DNA from: Ehretia macrophylla
Taxonomy: Eukaryota > Streptophyta > Magnoliopsida > Boraginales > Ehretiaceae
DNA: 64,000 nucleotides
Direction of reading: 5' to 3'
NCBI GenBank assembly: GCA_037974665.1
Contig: CM075771.1
Coordinates: 40,284,425-40,348,424, forward strand
This document shows, piece by piece, positions 1 through 10,948 of this stretch. Positions within the stretch are counted from its first letter, which is position 1. Each line of letters starts with the position of its first letter. The notes under the pieces are model-generated. The model made no database searches and had not been told where the DNA came from. It worked only from the letters and a program-made list of their open reading frames with translations. The position numbers were made by a program, and so were the translations under genes.

Positions 1-125
1 GAGGATGCAACGTTGTTGAAGCGGATGGGTTATTGTTAAGCCCATTGGGCCTTTTGAATGGGCCATCTCTCTAGGCTGGGACTGTGAACCGTTAACACAT
101 AAAGGAATTGTGCTCTCAACATGAC

Positions 126-244
126 GGGTGTGATCATACCCGCACTAATGCACCGAATCCCATCAGAACTCCGAAGTTAAGCATGCTTGGGCGAGAGTAG
201 TACTAGGATGGGTGACCCCTTGAGAAGTCCTTGTGTTGCACCCC
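126..244 (+). rRNA. 5S rRNA: 5S rRNA gene
   Basis: Structural RNA of the large ribosomal subunit, made by RNA polymerase III. Changes from the window consensus: C6T, A16C, G31A, G58A (A box), C95T, G98A, C107T. Shares C6T, G31A, C95T and G98A with the gene at 17422. The next gene is 664 bp on because of the 13-14 bp GGGCC spacer deletion. Confidence 0.96.
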
Positions 245-789
245 CCTTTTCAATTTTTTTTCCTCCTGTTAGGGTTGCCAAGATACTTTATCCACCACAT
301 TTCTATTATCGAATCCCACGGCACCTTGGGCAAGACAACTTCGCTTCACGTGGAGGTTAGGCCCGCAAACCGAGGGCGTAGGGCTTGTGACCAACTCTCC
401 GTCCCTCCGGTGCCCATAACTTTTGATCCGTAAGGAGTTACGCGGCACACAGCGTACTGTTGGAGTGCTCTTCGAGAGCTCTACGATAGGGGCAGCTAGC
501 TTGCTCGTTGTGCCCTTTTTGGTGCCCAAAATCGAAAGTTTTAATCAGTTTCGGGCCACTTTTCAAATTAAGCTCTAGTTTTTGGTCCTGGATCATACGT
601 CGTGAGCTGTTGAAAGGACGACAACCTTACTCGCGGGACATTAGAGGACCCTAGAACGCATCGATATCTCGTCTTCCGAGGATGCTGGGTAGTTGAAGCG
701 GATGGGTTGTCGTTAAGCCCATTGGGAAATTTCTCTAGGCTGGGACAGTGAACAGTTAAAACATAAAGCAATTGTGCCCTCAACATGAC

Positions 790-908
790 GGGTGCAATCA
801 TACCAGCACTAATGCACCGGATCCCATCATAACTTCAAAGTTAAGCGTGCTTGGGCGAGAGTAGTACTAGGATGGGTGACCCCCTAGGATGTCCACGTGT
901 TGCACCCC
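790..908 (+). rRNA. 5S rRNA: 5S rRNA gene
   Basis: Changes: G7A, G41T, C46T, G48A, G97A, A101T, T106A. The last three are also in the truncated gene at 14083, its duplicate. Confidence 0.96.
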
Positions 909-1466
909 TATTTTAAATTTTTTTTCCTCCGGTTAGGGTTGCCAACACACTTTATCCACCGCATTTCTATTATTGAATCCAACGGCACCTTAGGCAAGAC
1001 AACTTCGCTTCACGTGGAGGCGGGGCCAGCCAACCGAGGGCGTGGAGCTTGTGACCAGGTCTCCGTCACTCCGGTGCCCATAACTTTTTATTCGTAAGGA
1101 GTTACACGGCGCAAAGCATACCGTTGGAAAGCACTCCGAGAGCTCTATGACTGGAGCAGCTAGCTTGCTCGTTGTGCCCTTTTCGGAGCGCAAAATTGAA
1201 AGTTTTCATCAGTTTCGGGCCATATTTCTAATTTAACTACGCTTTTCCGTCCAGGATCGTACGTCGTGAGCTGTTAAAAGGACGAGAACCTTACTCGCTG
1301 GACATTAGAGGACCCTACAACGCGTCGATATCTAATCTTCCTTGGATACTGGGTTGTCGAAGCGGATGGGTTCTCGTTAAGCCCATTGGGCCTTCTGAAT
1401 GGGCTATCTCTCTATGCTGGAACTGTGAACCGTTAACACATAAAGGAATTGTGCCCTCAACATGAC

Positions 1467-1585
1467 GGGTGCGATCATACCAGCACTAATGCACCGATTC
1501 CCATCAGAACTACGAAGTTAAGCGTGCTTGGGCGAGAGTAACACTAGGATGGGTGACCCCCTGGGAAGTCCACGTGTTGCACCCA
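1467..1585 (+). rRNA. 5S rRNA: 5S rRNA gene
   Basis: Changes: G31A, A32T, C46A, G75A, T76C, T106A. Duplicate of 14714. Its spacer ends in the scrambled junction at 1812-1872. Confidence 0.96.
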
Positions 1586-1811
1586 CTTTTTCAATTTTTT
1601 TTCCTCCGGTTAGGGTTGCCAATATACTTTATCCACCACATTTATATTATCGAATCCCACGGCACCTTGGGCAAGACAACTTCGCTTCACGCGTAGGCTG
1701 GGCCAGCAAACCGAGGGCGTAGGGCTTATGACCAGGTCTCCTTCTCTCCGGTGCCCATAACTTTTGATCCGTAAAGAGTTACGCACCGCACAACATACCG
1801 TTGGAAAGCTC

Positions 1812-1872
1812 GAATCGAACGTTTAGCTATGTTTTTCCATCTCGAATCTTTGTGGCCTCAACATGATGGGTG
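1812..1872. other. Scrambled deletion junction with filler segments
   Basis: After GGAAAGCTC the unit breaks into short pieces recognisable elsewhere in a normal unit but out of order: a GAATCGAAC piece; GTTTAGCTATGTTTTTCC with the following CATCTCGAAT; CTTTGTGGCC; and TCAACATGATGGGTG, which is the 5S upstream flank and first five bases of a gene. It then jumps to GGTTGCCAAG downstream of the gene. In the intact copy (15050-15180) CTTTGTGGCC precedes the AGCTATG piece, so the order is inverted here. About 2.4 kb present in copy 2 is missing. Confidence 0.85.
1868..1872 (+). pseudogene. Deleted 5S rRNA gene remnant
   Basis: Only the first five bases GGGTG, preceded by the normal upstream flank with T at -1, remain before the sequence jumps to spacer downstream of the gene. 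The counterpart in the duplicated block is the intact gene at 17422. Confidence 0.8.
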
Positions 1873-2389
1873 GGTTGCCAAGATACTTTATCCACCACAT
1901 TTCTATTATCGAATCCCACGGCACCTTGGGCAAGGCAACTTCGCTTCACGTGGAGGTTGGGCCCGCAAACCGAGGGCGTAAGGATTGTGACCAGCTCTCC
2001 GTCCCTCCGATGCCCATAACTTTCGATCCGCAAGGAGTTACGAGGCACACATCATACCGTTGGACTGCTCTTCGAGAGCTCTACGACAGGGGCAGCTAGC
2101 TTGATCGTTGTGCCCTTTTTGGTGCCCAAAATCGAAAGTTTTCATCAGTTTCGGGCCACTTTTCTAATTAAGCTCTGGTTTTCATTCCCGGATCATACGT
2201 CGTGAGCTGTTGAAAGGACGACAACCTCACTCGCGGGACATTAGAGGACCCTACAATGCATCGATATCTCGTCTTGCGAGGATGCTGTGTAGTTGAAGCG
2301 GATGGGTTGTCGTTAAGCCCATTGGGACATCTCTCTATGCTGGGACTGTGAACAGTTAACACATAAAGCAATTGGGCCCTTAACATGAC

Positions 2390-2508
2390 GGGTGCGATCA
2401 TACCAGCACTAATGCACCGGATCCCATCATAACTCCGAAGTTAAGCGTGCTTGGGCGAGAGTAGTGCTAGGATGGGTGACCCCTTGGGAAGTCCACGTGT
2501 TGCACCCC
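2390..2508 (+). rRNA. 5S rRNA: 5S rRNA gene
   Basis: Changes: G41T, A77G, C95T, T106A. Partner of 18086. Upstream flank reads TAACATGAC instead of CAACATGAC. Confidence 0.97.
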
Positions 2509-3067
2509 CATTTTAAATTTTTTTTCCTTCGGTTAAGGTTGCCAAGATACTTTATCCACTACATTTCTATTATCGAATCCCACGGCACCTTAGCCAAGAC
2601 AACTTCGCTTCACGTGGAGGCTGGGCCAGCCAACCGAGGGCGTGGAGCTTGTGACCAGGTCTCCGTCACTCCGGTGCCCATAACTTTTTTTCCGTAAGGA
2701 GTTACACGGCGCACAGCATACCGTTGGAAAGTACTTCGAGAGCTCTATGACAGGGGCAGCTAGCTTGCTTGTTGTGCTATTTTTTGGAGCCCAAAATCGA
2801 AAGTTTTTATCAGTTTCGGGCCACTTTTCTAATTTAACTATGCTTTTCTGTCCCGGATCGTACGTCGTGAGCTGTTAAAAGGACGAGAACCTTACTCGCA
2901 GGACATTAGAGGACCCTACAACGCGTCGATATCTCATCTTCCTTGGATACTGGGTTGTCGAAGCGGATGGGTTCTCGTTAAGCCCATTGGGCCTTCTGAA
3001 TGGGCTATCTCTTTATGCTAGAACTGTGAACCGTTAACACATAAAGGAATTGTGCCCTCAACATGAC

Positions 3068-3186
3068 GGGTGCGATCATACCAGCACTAATGCACCGAAT
3101 CCTATCAGAACTCCAAAGTTAAGCGTGCTTGGGCGAGAATAATACTAGGATAGGTGACCCCCTGGGAAGTCCACGTGTTGCACCCC
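3068..3186 (+). rRNA. 5S rRNA: 5S rRNA gene
   Basis: Changes: G31A, C36T, G48A, G72A (intermediate element), G75A, G85A (C box), T106A. Its unit is 638 bp, missing 40 bp of spacer near 3611. Partner of 18764. Confidence 0.95.
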
Positions 3187-3705
3187 ACTTTTCAATTTTT
3201 TTTTCCTCCGGTTAGGGTTGCCAATATACTTTATCCACCACATTTCTATTATCGAATCCCACGGCACCTTGGGCAAGACAATTTCGCTTCACGTGCAGGC
3301 TGGGCCAGCAAACCGAGGGCGTAGGACTTGTGACCAGGTCTCTTTCGCTCCGGTGCCCATAACTTTTAATCCGTAAAGAGTTACGCAGCGCACAGCATAC
3401 CGTTGCAAATCTCTCCGAGAGGTCTACGACGGGGGCAGCCAGCTTGCTCGCTGTGCCCTTTTTTGGAGCCCAAACTCGAATGTTTTCATCCGTTTTGGAC
3501 CACTTTTCTTTTATAGCTCTATTTTTCAGACCCGGATCGTATGTCGTGAGCTGTTAAAAGGACGACGACCTTTCTCGCGGGTCATTAGAGGACCCTACAA
3601 TGCGTCGATATCTCGTTTAGCCCACTGGGCCTTCTAAATGGGCCATCTCTCTAGGCTGCGACTGTGAACCATTAACACATAAAGGAATTGTGCCCTCAAC
3701 ATGAC

Positions 3706-3824
3706 AGGTGCGATCATACCAGCACTAATGTACCGGATCCCATCAGAACTCCTCAGTTAAGCGTGCTTGGGCGAGAGTAGAACTAGGATGGGTGACCCCC
3801 TGAGAAGTCCTCGTGTTGCACCCC
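3706..3824 (+). rRNA. 5S rRNA: 5S rRNA gene
   Basis: Changes: G1A, C26T, G48T, A49C, T76A, G98A. First base A weakens the end of helix I. Partner of 20038. Confidence 0.95.
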
Positions 3825-4381
3825 CCTTTTCAATTTTTTTTCCTCCGGTTAGTGTTGCCAAGATACTTTATCTACCACATTTCTATTATCGAATCCCACG
3901 GGACCTTGGGCAAAACAACTTCGCTTCACGTGGAAGCTGGGCCGCAAACCGAGGGCGTAGGGCTTGTGACCAGCTCTCCGTCCCTTCGGCGCCCATAACT
4001 TTTGATCCGTAAGGAGTTACGCGGCGCACAGCATACCGTTGAAAAGCCCTCTTAGAGCTCTACGACGATGGCAACTAGCTTGCTCGCTATGCCCTTTTTG
4101 CATCCCAAAATTGAACGTTTTCATTAGTTTTGGGCCACTTTTCTAAATTAACTCTATTTTTCAATCCCGGATCGTACGTCGTTAGCTAGTAAAAGGACGA
4201 CAACCTTACTCGCGGGACATTAGAGGACCCTACAATGCATCGATATCTCGTCTTGCGAGGATGCTAGGTTGTTGAAGCGGATGGGTTTTCGTTAAGCCCA
4301 TTGGGCCTTCTTAATAGGCCATCTCTCTAGGCTGGGACTGTGAACCGTTAACACATAAAGTAATTGTGCCCTCAACATGAC

Positions 4382-4500
4382 AGGTGCGATCATACCAGCA
4401 CTAATGCACCGGATCGCATCAGAACTCCGAAGTTAAGCGTGCTTTGGCGAGAGTAGTACTAGGATGGGTGACCCCCTAGGAAGTCCACGTGTTGCACCCC
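4382..4500 (+). rRNA. 5S rRNA: 5S rRNA gene
   Basis: Changes: G1A, C35G, G64T (A box), G97A, T106A. Partner of 20714 and 22068. Confidence 0.95.
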
Positions 4501-5059
4501 CATTTTAAATTTTTTTTCTTCCGGTTAGGGTTGCCAAGATACTTTATCCACCACATTTCTATTACCGAATCCCACGGCACCTTGGGTAAGACAACTTTGC
4601 TTCACGTGGAGGCTGGGGCAGCAAACCGAGGGGGTAGGGCATGTGACCAGGTCTCATTCGCTCTGGTACCAATAACTTTTTATCCGTAAGGAGTTACGCA
4701 GCGCACAGCATACCATTGGAAAGCTCTTCGAGAGCTCTACGACGGGGGCAGGAAGCTTGCTCGCTTTGCCTTTTTTGGATCCCAAAATTGAACATTTTCA
4801 TCGGTTTTAAGCCACTTTTTTTGGTTTAGCTCTGTTTTTCCATCCCGGATCGTACGTCGTGAGCTGTTCAAAGGATGAAAACCTTACTCGCGGGAAGTTA
4901 GAGGGCCCTACAATGCGTCGATATCGCATCTTGCGAGGATGCTGCGTTGTTGAAGCGGATGGGTTATTGTTAAGCCCATTGGGCCTTCTGAATGGGCCAT
5001 CTCTCTAGGCTGGGACTGTGAACCGTTAACACATAAGGGAATTGTACCCTCAACATGAC

Positions 5060-5178
5060 GGGTGCGATCATACCAGCACTAATGCACCAGATCCCATCAG
5101 AACTCCGAAGTTAAGCGTGTTTGGGCGAGAGTAGTACTAGGATGGGTGAACCCCTGAGAAGTCCGCATGTTGTACCCG
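5060..5178 (+). rRNA. 5S rRNA: 5S rRNA gene
   Basis: Changes: G30A, C61T (A box), C91A (C box), G98A, T106G, G108A, C114T. C114T turns a helix I G-C pair into G-U. Partner of 21392 and 22746. Confidence 0.95.
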
Positions 5179-5735
5179 CCTTTTCAATTTTTTTGCTCCA
5201 GTTATGGTTGCTTGGATACTTTATCCACCACATTTCTTTTATCGAATCCCACGGCACCTTGGGCAAGACAACTTCGCTTCACGTGGAGGCTCGGCCTGCA
5301 AAGCGAGGGCATAGGGCTTGTGACCAGCTCTCCATCCCTCCAGTCCCCATAACTTTTGATCTGTAAGGAGTTACGCGGCGCACAGCATACCGTTGGAAAG
5401 CCCTCCGAGAGCTCTACGACGATGGCAGCTAGCTTGCTCGCTGTGCCCTTTTTGGAGCCCAAAATCGAACGTTTTCAACAGTTTCGGGCCACTTTTCTAA
5501 TTTAAATATGTTTTTCCGTCTTGGATCGTATGTCGTGAGCTGTTAAAAGGACGACAACCTTACTCACGAGACATTAGAGGACCCTACAACGCGTCGATAT
5601 CTCATCTTGAGAGGATGCTGGGTTGTTAAAGCGGATGGGTTGTCGTTAAGCCCATTGGGATTTCTGAATAGGCCATCTCCCTAGGCTGGGACTGTGAACC
5701 GTTAACACATAAAGGAATTGTGCCCTCAACATGAC

Positions 5736-5854
5736 GGGTGTAATCATACCAGCACTAATGCACCAGATCCCATCAGAACTCCAAAGTTAAGCATGCTTGG
5801 GCTAGAGTAGTACTAGGATAGGTGAACCCTTGAGAAGTCCTCGTGTTGTACCCC
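5736..5854 (+). rRNA. 5S rRNA: 5S rRNA gene, many changes
   Basis: Eleven changes: C6T, G7A, G30A, G48A, G58A, G68T, G85A, C91A, C95T, G98A, C114T. All three control boxes are touched, so function is doubtful. Partner of 23422. Confidence 0.93.
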
Positions 5855-6412
5855 CATTTTAAATTTTTTTTCCTCCGGTTAGGGTTGCCAAGATAATTTA
5901 TCCACCACATTTCTATTATCGAATCCCACGGCACCTTGGGCAAGACAACTTCACTTCATGTGGAGGCCGGGCCAGCAAACCGAGGGCGTAAGGCTTGTGA
6001 CCTGGTCTCCGTCGCTCCAGTGCCCATAACTTTTTATCCTTAAGGAGTTATGCGGCGAACAGCATACCGGTGGAAAGATCTTCGAGAGCTCTACGGCAGG
6101 GGTAGCTAGCTTGCTCACTTTGCCCTTTTTGGACCCCAAAATCGAATATTTTCATCAGTTTCGAGCCACTTTTCTAATTTAGCTTTGTTTTTCCGTCTCG
6201 GATTGTAAGTCGTGAACTGTTAAAATGACGAAAACCTTACTCGCGAGACATTAGAGGGCCCTACAACGCATCGATATCACGTTTTGTGAGGATGCTACGT
6301 TGTTGAAGCGGATGGTTTATTGTTAAGCCCATTGGGCCTTCTGAATGGGCCATCTCTCAAGGCAGGTACTGTGAACCGTTAACACATAAAGTAATTGTTC
6401 CCTCAACATGAC

Positions 6413-6531
6413 GGGTGTGATCATACAAGCACTAATGCACCGGATCCCATCAGAACTCCGAAGTTAAGCGTGCTTGGGCGAGAGTAGTACTAGGATGGGT
6501 GACCCCTTGAGAAGTCCTCGTGTTGCACACC
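6413..6531 (+). rRNA. 5S rRNA: 5S rRNA gene
   Basis: Changes: C6T, C15A, C95T, G98A, C117A. Control boxes otherwise intact. Partner of 24098. Next gene 663 bp on. Confidence 0.96.
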
Positions 6532-7075
6532 CATTTAAAATTTTTTTTCCTCCGGTTAGGGTTGCCAAGATACTTTATCCAACACATTTCTATTATCGAA
6601 TCCCACGGCACCATGGGCATGACAACTTCGCTTCACGTGGAGGCTAGACCCGCAAACCGAGGGCGTAAGGCATGTGACTAGCTCTCCATCCCTCTGGTGC
6701 CCATAACTTTTGATCCGCAAGGAGTTACGCGGCGCACAGCATACCGTTGGAGTGCTCTTCGAGAGCACTACGACAGGGGCAGCTAGCTTGCTCGTTGTGC
6801 CCTTTTTGGAGCCCAAAATTGAAAGTTTTCATCAGTTTCGGGCCACTTTTCTAATTTAGCTCTGGTTTCGGTCCCGGATCATACGTCGTGAGCTGTTGAA
6901 AGGCCGACAACCTTACTCGCGGGACATTAGAGGCCCCTACAATGCAACGATATCTCGTCTTGCGAGGATACTAGGTTGTTGAAGTGGATGGGTTGTCGTT
7001 AAGCCCATTAGGCCATCTCTCTAGGCTGGGACAGTGAACAATTAACACATAAAGGAATTGTGCCCTCAACATGAC

Positions 7076-7194
7076 GAGTGCGATCATACTAGCACTATTG
7101 CACCGGATCCCTTCAGAACTCCGAAGTTAAGCGTGCTTGGGGGAGAGTAGTACTAGGATGGGTGACCCCCTGGGAAATCCACGTGTTGCACCCC
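7076..7194 (+). rRNA. 5S rRNA: 5S rRNA gene
   Basis: Changes: G2A, C15T, A23T, A37T, C67G (intermediate element), G102A, T106A. Partner of 24761. Its spacer is fused near 7527 to that of another unit, leaving only 501 bp to the next gene. Confidence 0.95.
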
Positions 7195-7576
7195 ATTTTA
7201 AATTTTTTTTCCTCCGGTTAGGGTTGCCAAGATACTTTATCTATCGCATTTCTATTATCGAATCCCACAGCACCTTGGGCAAGACAACTTCGCTTCACGT
7301 GGAGGCTGGGCCAGCAAACCAAGGGCGTAGAACTTGTGACCAGGTCTCCGTCACTCCGGTGCCCACAACTTTTTATCCGTAACGAGTTACGCGGTGCACA
7401 GCATACCGTTGGAAGGCACTTCGAGAGCTCTATGACAGGGGCAGCTAGCTTGTTCGTTGTGCCCTTTTTGGACCCCAAAATTGAAAGTTTTCATCAGTTT
7501 CGGGCCACTTTTCTAATTTAACCATACTGGGACTGTGAACCGATAACACATAAAGGAATTGTGCCCTCAACATGAC

Positions 7577-7695
7577 GGGTGCGATCATACCAACACTAAT
7601 GTTTTGTATCCCATCAGAACTAAGAAGTTATGTGTGCTTGGACTAGAGTAGTACGAGGATAGGTGACCCCCTGGGAAGTCCTCGTGTTGCACCCC
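7577..7695 (+). rRNA. 5S rRNA: Divergent 5S rRNA gene with internal T4, likely non-functional
   Basis: Changes include G17A, C26T, A27T, C28T, C29T, G31T, C46A, C47A, A55T, C57T, G66A, G68T, T79G and G85A. Nucleotides 26-29 now read TTTT, a Pol III stop signal within the first quarter of the gene. A-box, intermediate-element and C-box positions are also altered. Partner of 26110, which has only TTT here. Confidence 0.9.
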
Positions 7696-8253
7696 CTTTT
7701 TCAATTTTTTTTCCTCCGATTAGGGTTGCCAAGATACTTTATCCACTATATTTCTATTATCAAATCCCACGGTACCTTGGGCAAGACAACTTCGCTTCAA
7801 GTAGAGGCTGGGCAGCAAAACGAGGTCGTAGGTCTTGTGACCAGGTCTCCGTTGCTCCGGTGCCCATAACTTTTGATCCGTAAGGAGTTACGCAGCACAC
7901 AGCATACCATTGCAAATCTCTCCGAGAGCTCTACGACGGGGGTAGCCAACTTGCTCGCTGTGCCCTTTTTTGGAGCCCAAAATTGAATGTTTTCATCAGT
8001 TTTGGGCCATTTTTCTTCTTTAGCTCTGTTTTTCGGACCCGAATTGCACGACGTGTGCTGTTAAAAGGACGACAACCTTACTCGTGGGTCATTAGAGGAC
8101 CCTACAATGCGTCAATATCTCGTCTTTCGAGGATGCTAAGTTGTTGAAGCAGATCGGTTGTCGTTCAGCCCATTGGGCATTCTGAATGGGCCATCTCTCT
8201 AGGCTGCGACTGTGAAACGTTAACACATAAAGGAATTGTGCCCTCAACATGAC

Positions 8254-8372
8254 GGGTGCGATCATACCAGCACTAATGTACCGAATCCCATCAGAACTCC
8301 GAAGTTAAGCGTGCTTGGGCGAGAGTAGTACTAGGATGGGTGACCCCCTGAGAAGTCCTCGTGTTGCACCCC
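8254..8372 (+). rRNA. 5S rRNA: 5S rRNA gene
   Basis: Changes: C26T, G31A, G98A. Identical over the gene to its duplicate at 26787. Control boxes look normal apart from none of the changed positions. Confidence 0.97.
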
Positions 8373-8930
8373 CCTTTTAAATTTTTTTTCCTCCGGTTAG
8401 TGTCGCCAAGATATTTTATCCACCACATTTCTATTATCGAATCCCACGGCACCTTGGGCAATACAACTTCGCTTCACGTGGAAGCTGGGCCGCAAACCGA
8501 GGGGATAGGGTTTGTGACCAGCTCTCTGTCCCTCTGGTGCCCATAACTTTTGATCCGTAAGTAGTTACGCGGCGCACAGCATACCATTGGAAAGCCCTTC
8601 GAGAGCTCTACGACGATGGCAGCTAGCTTGGTCGCTATGCCCTTTTTGAAGCCCAAAATCGAACGTTTTCATCAGTTTTGGGCCACTTTACAAAAATTAA
8701 CTCTGTTTTTCCATCCCGGATCGTACTTCGTGAGCTGTTAAAAGGACGACAACCTTACTCTCGGGACATTAGAGGACCTTACAATGCGTTGATATCTCAC
8801 CTTGCGAGGATGCTGGGTTGTTGAAGCAGATGGGCTGTCGTTAAGCCCATTGGGCCTTCTTAATAGGCCATCTCTCTAGGTTGGGACTGTGAACCGTTAA
8901 CACATAAAGGAATTGTCCCCTCAACATGAC

Positions 8931-9049
8931 GGGTGCGATCATACCAGCACTAATGCACCAGATCCCATCAGAACTCCGAAGTTAAGCGTGCTTGTGTGAG
9001 AGTAGTACTAGGATGGGTGACCCCCTGAGAAGTCCTCGTGTTGCACCCC
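8931..9049 (+). rRNA. 5S rRNA: 5S rRNA gene
   Basis: Changes: G30A, G65T, C67T, G98A. Identical to 27463. Next gene 663 bp on. Confidence 0.96.
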
Positions 9050-9593
9050 CATTTTCAATTTCTTTTCCTCTGGTTAGGGTTGCCAAGATACTTTATCCAC
9101 CACATTTCTATTATCGAATTCCACGGCACCTTGGGCAAGACAACTTCACTTCACATGGAGGCCGGGCCAGCAAACCGAGGGCGTAAGGCTTGTGACCAGG
9201 TCTCTGTTGCTCCGGTGCCCATAAATTTTTATCCGTAAGGAGTTACGCGGCGCACAGCATACCATTGGAAAGCTCTTCGAGAGCTCTATGACAACGGTAG
9301 CTAGCTTGCTCGCTTTGCCATTTTTGGACCCCAAAATCGAATGTTTTCATCAGTTTCAAGCCACTTTTCTAATTTAGCTTGGTTTTTCCGTCTCGGATCG
9401 TACGTCGTGCGCTGTTAAAAGGACGACAACCTTACTCGCGGGACATTAGAGGACCCTACAACGCATCGATATCTCGTCTTGCGAGGATGCTGGGTAGTTG
9501 AAGAGAATGGGTTGTCGTTAAGCCCACTGGGCTATCTCTCTAGGCTGGGACTGTGAACCGTTAACACATAAAGGAATGTGCCCTCAACATGAC

Positions 9594-9712
9594 GGGTGCG
9601 ATCATACCAGCACTAATGCACCGGATCCCATCAGAACTCCGAAGTTAAGCGTGCTTGGGCGAGAGTAGTACTAGGATGGGTGACCCCCTGGGAAGTCCAC
9701 GTGTTGCACCCC
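9594..9712 (+). rRNA. 5S rRNA: 5S rRNA gene, closest to consensus
   Basis: Only T106A separates it from the consensus, the fewest changes of any gene in the window. The promoter spacing is one base short (AAGGAATGTG), which shifts the TATA-like motif to about -27. Confidence 0.98.
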
Positions 9713-9934
9713 TATTTTAAATTTTTTTTCCTCCGGTTAGGGTTGCCAAGATACTTTATCCACCACATTTCTATTATCGAGTCCCACGGCACCTTGGGCA
9801 AGATAACTTCGCTTCACGTGGAGGCTGGGCCAGCAAACCAAAGGCGTAGAGCTTGTGACCAGGTCTCCGTTGCTCCGGTGCCCATAACTTTTTTATCCGT
9901 AACGAGTTACACGGCGCATAGCATACCATTGGTA

Positions 9935-9949
9935 AGCTCTTCGAGAGCT
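9935..9949. repeat. Conserved spacer hairpin AGCTCT-TCG-AGAGCT
   Basis: A perfect 6-bp inverted repeat with a 3-nt loop. The same palindrome, with loop TCG or CCG, recurs at this place in most units, for example within 5398-5414 and 13982-14001. Its role is unknown; it may simply be inherited by homogenisation. Confidence 0.7.
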
Positions 9950-10185
9950 CTACGACAGGGGCAACAAGCTTACCCGTTGTACCCTTTTTGGAGCCCAAAA
10001 TCGAAAGTTTTCATCAGTTTTGGGCCACTTTTCTTTTTTAGCTATGTTTTTCGGTCCCGGATCGTACGTCGTGAGCTGTTAAAAGGATGACAACCTTACT
10101 CGCGGGATATTATAGGGCCCTACAATGCGTCGATATCTCGTCTTGTAAGGATACTGGGTTGGTGAAGCGGATAGGTTCTCATTAA

Positions 10186-10209
10186 GCCCATTGGGCCTTC
10201 TGAATGGGC
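10186..10209. repeat. Spacer inverted repeat GCCCATT/AATGGGC and deletion hotspot
   Basis: A 7-bp perfect inverted repeat with a 10-nt loop that recurs in most units. It overlaps a direct repeat GGGCC spaced 13 bp apart. Units of about 663 bp (for example those starting at 126, 6413, 8931, 17422, 24098 and 27463) lack 13-14 bp exactly here, consistent with slippage between the two GGGCC copies. Confidence 0.75.
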
Positions 10210-10271
10210 TATCTCTCTAGGCTGGAACTATGAACCGTTAAAACATAAAGGAATTGTGCCCTCAACATGAC

Positions 10272-10390
10272 GGGTGAGATCATACCAGCACTAATGCACC
10301 GGATCCCATCAAAACTCCGAAGTTAAGCGTGCTTGGGTGAGAGTAGTACTAGGATGGGTGACCCCCTGGGAACTCTTCCTGTTGTACCCC
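10272..10390 (+). rRNA. 5S rRNA: 5S rRNA gene
   Basis: Changes: C6A, G41A, C67T, G102C, C105T, G108C, C114T. Altered 3' arm shared with its duplicate at 28804. Confidence 0.95.
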
Positions 10391-10948
10391 CTTTTCAAAT
10401 TTTTTTCCTTCGGTTAGGTTTGCCAAAATACTTTATCCACCACATTTCTGTTATCGAATCCCACGGCACCTTGGGCAAGACAACTTCGCTTCACGTGGAG
10501 GCTGGGCCAGCAAACCGAGGGCATAGGGCTTGTGACCAGGTCCTCTTCGCTCCGGTGCCCAGAACTTTTGATCCGTAAGGAGTTACGCGGAGCACAGCAA
10601 ACCATTGGAAAGGACTCCGAGAGATCTACAACGGGGGCAGCCAGCTTAATCACTGTGCCCTTTTTTGGAGCCCAAAATTGAACGTTTTCATCAGTTTCGG
10701 GCCACTTTTCTATTTTGGCTCTGTTTTTCATTCTCGGATCGTACGTCGTGAGCTGTTAAAAGGACGACAACCTTTCTCGCGGGATATTACAGGGCCCTAC
10801 AATGCGTTGATATCACGTCTTTCGAGGATGCTGCGTTGTTGAAGCGGATGGGTTGTTGTAATGCCCATTGGGCCTTCTGAATGGGCCATCTCTCTAGGCT
10901 GGGACTGTAAACCGATAACACATAAAGGAATTGTGCCCTCAACATGAC

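Larger units (their letters stand above)
9713..10271 (+). other. Representative 5S intergenic spacer (559 bp)
   Basis: Described once for all units. In order it has T-tracts (terminator); a conserved tract around GGTTGCCAAGATACTTTATC; a GC-richer tract with GGGCGTAGGGCTTGTGACCAG; the CCGTAAGGAGTTACGCGG tract; an AGCTCT/AGAGCT hairpin; ATCGTACGTCGTGAGCTG; CCTACAATGCGTCGATATC; GTTAAGCCCATTGGGCC; and the upstream promoter block of the next gene. I see no second transcription unit. Open frames through the spacer occur on both strands and have GTG or TTG starts lying in the 5S gene or its flank, so I do not treat them as genes. Confidence 0.9.

Noticed and set aside
233-433. Recurring open frame of about 66 codons (MLHP...FFFLRLGLPRYFIHH-like) in nearly every 5S unit, and its minus-strand counterparts
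   Set aside because: It starts at a GTG inside the 3' end of the 5S gene, reads the T-tract terminator as Phe residues, and continues into spacer. Similar frames are open on the other strand and in other frames of the same DNA, and they break in many units. It recurs because the DNA is tandemly repeated, not because a protein is conserved.
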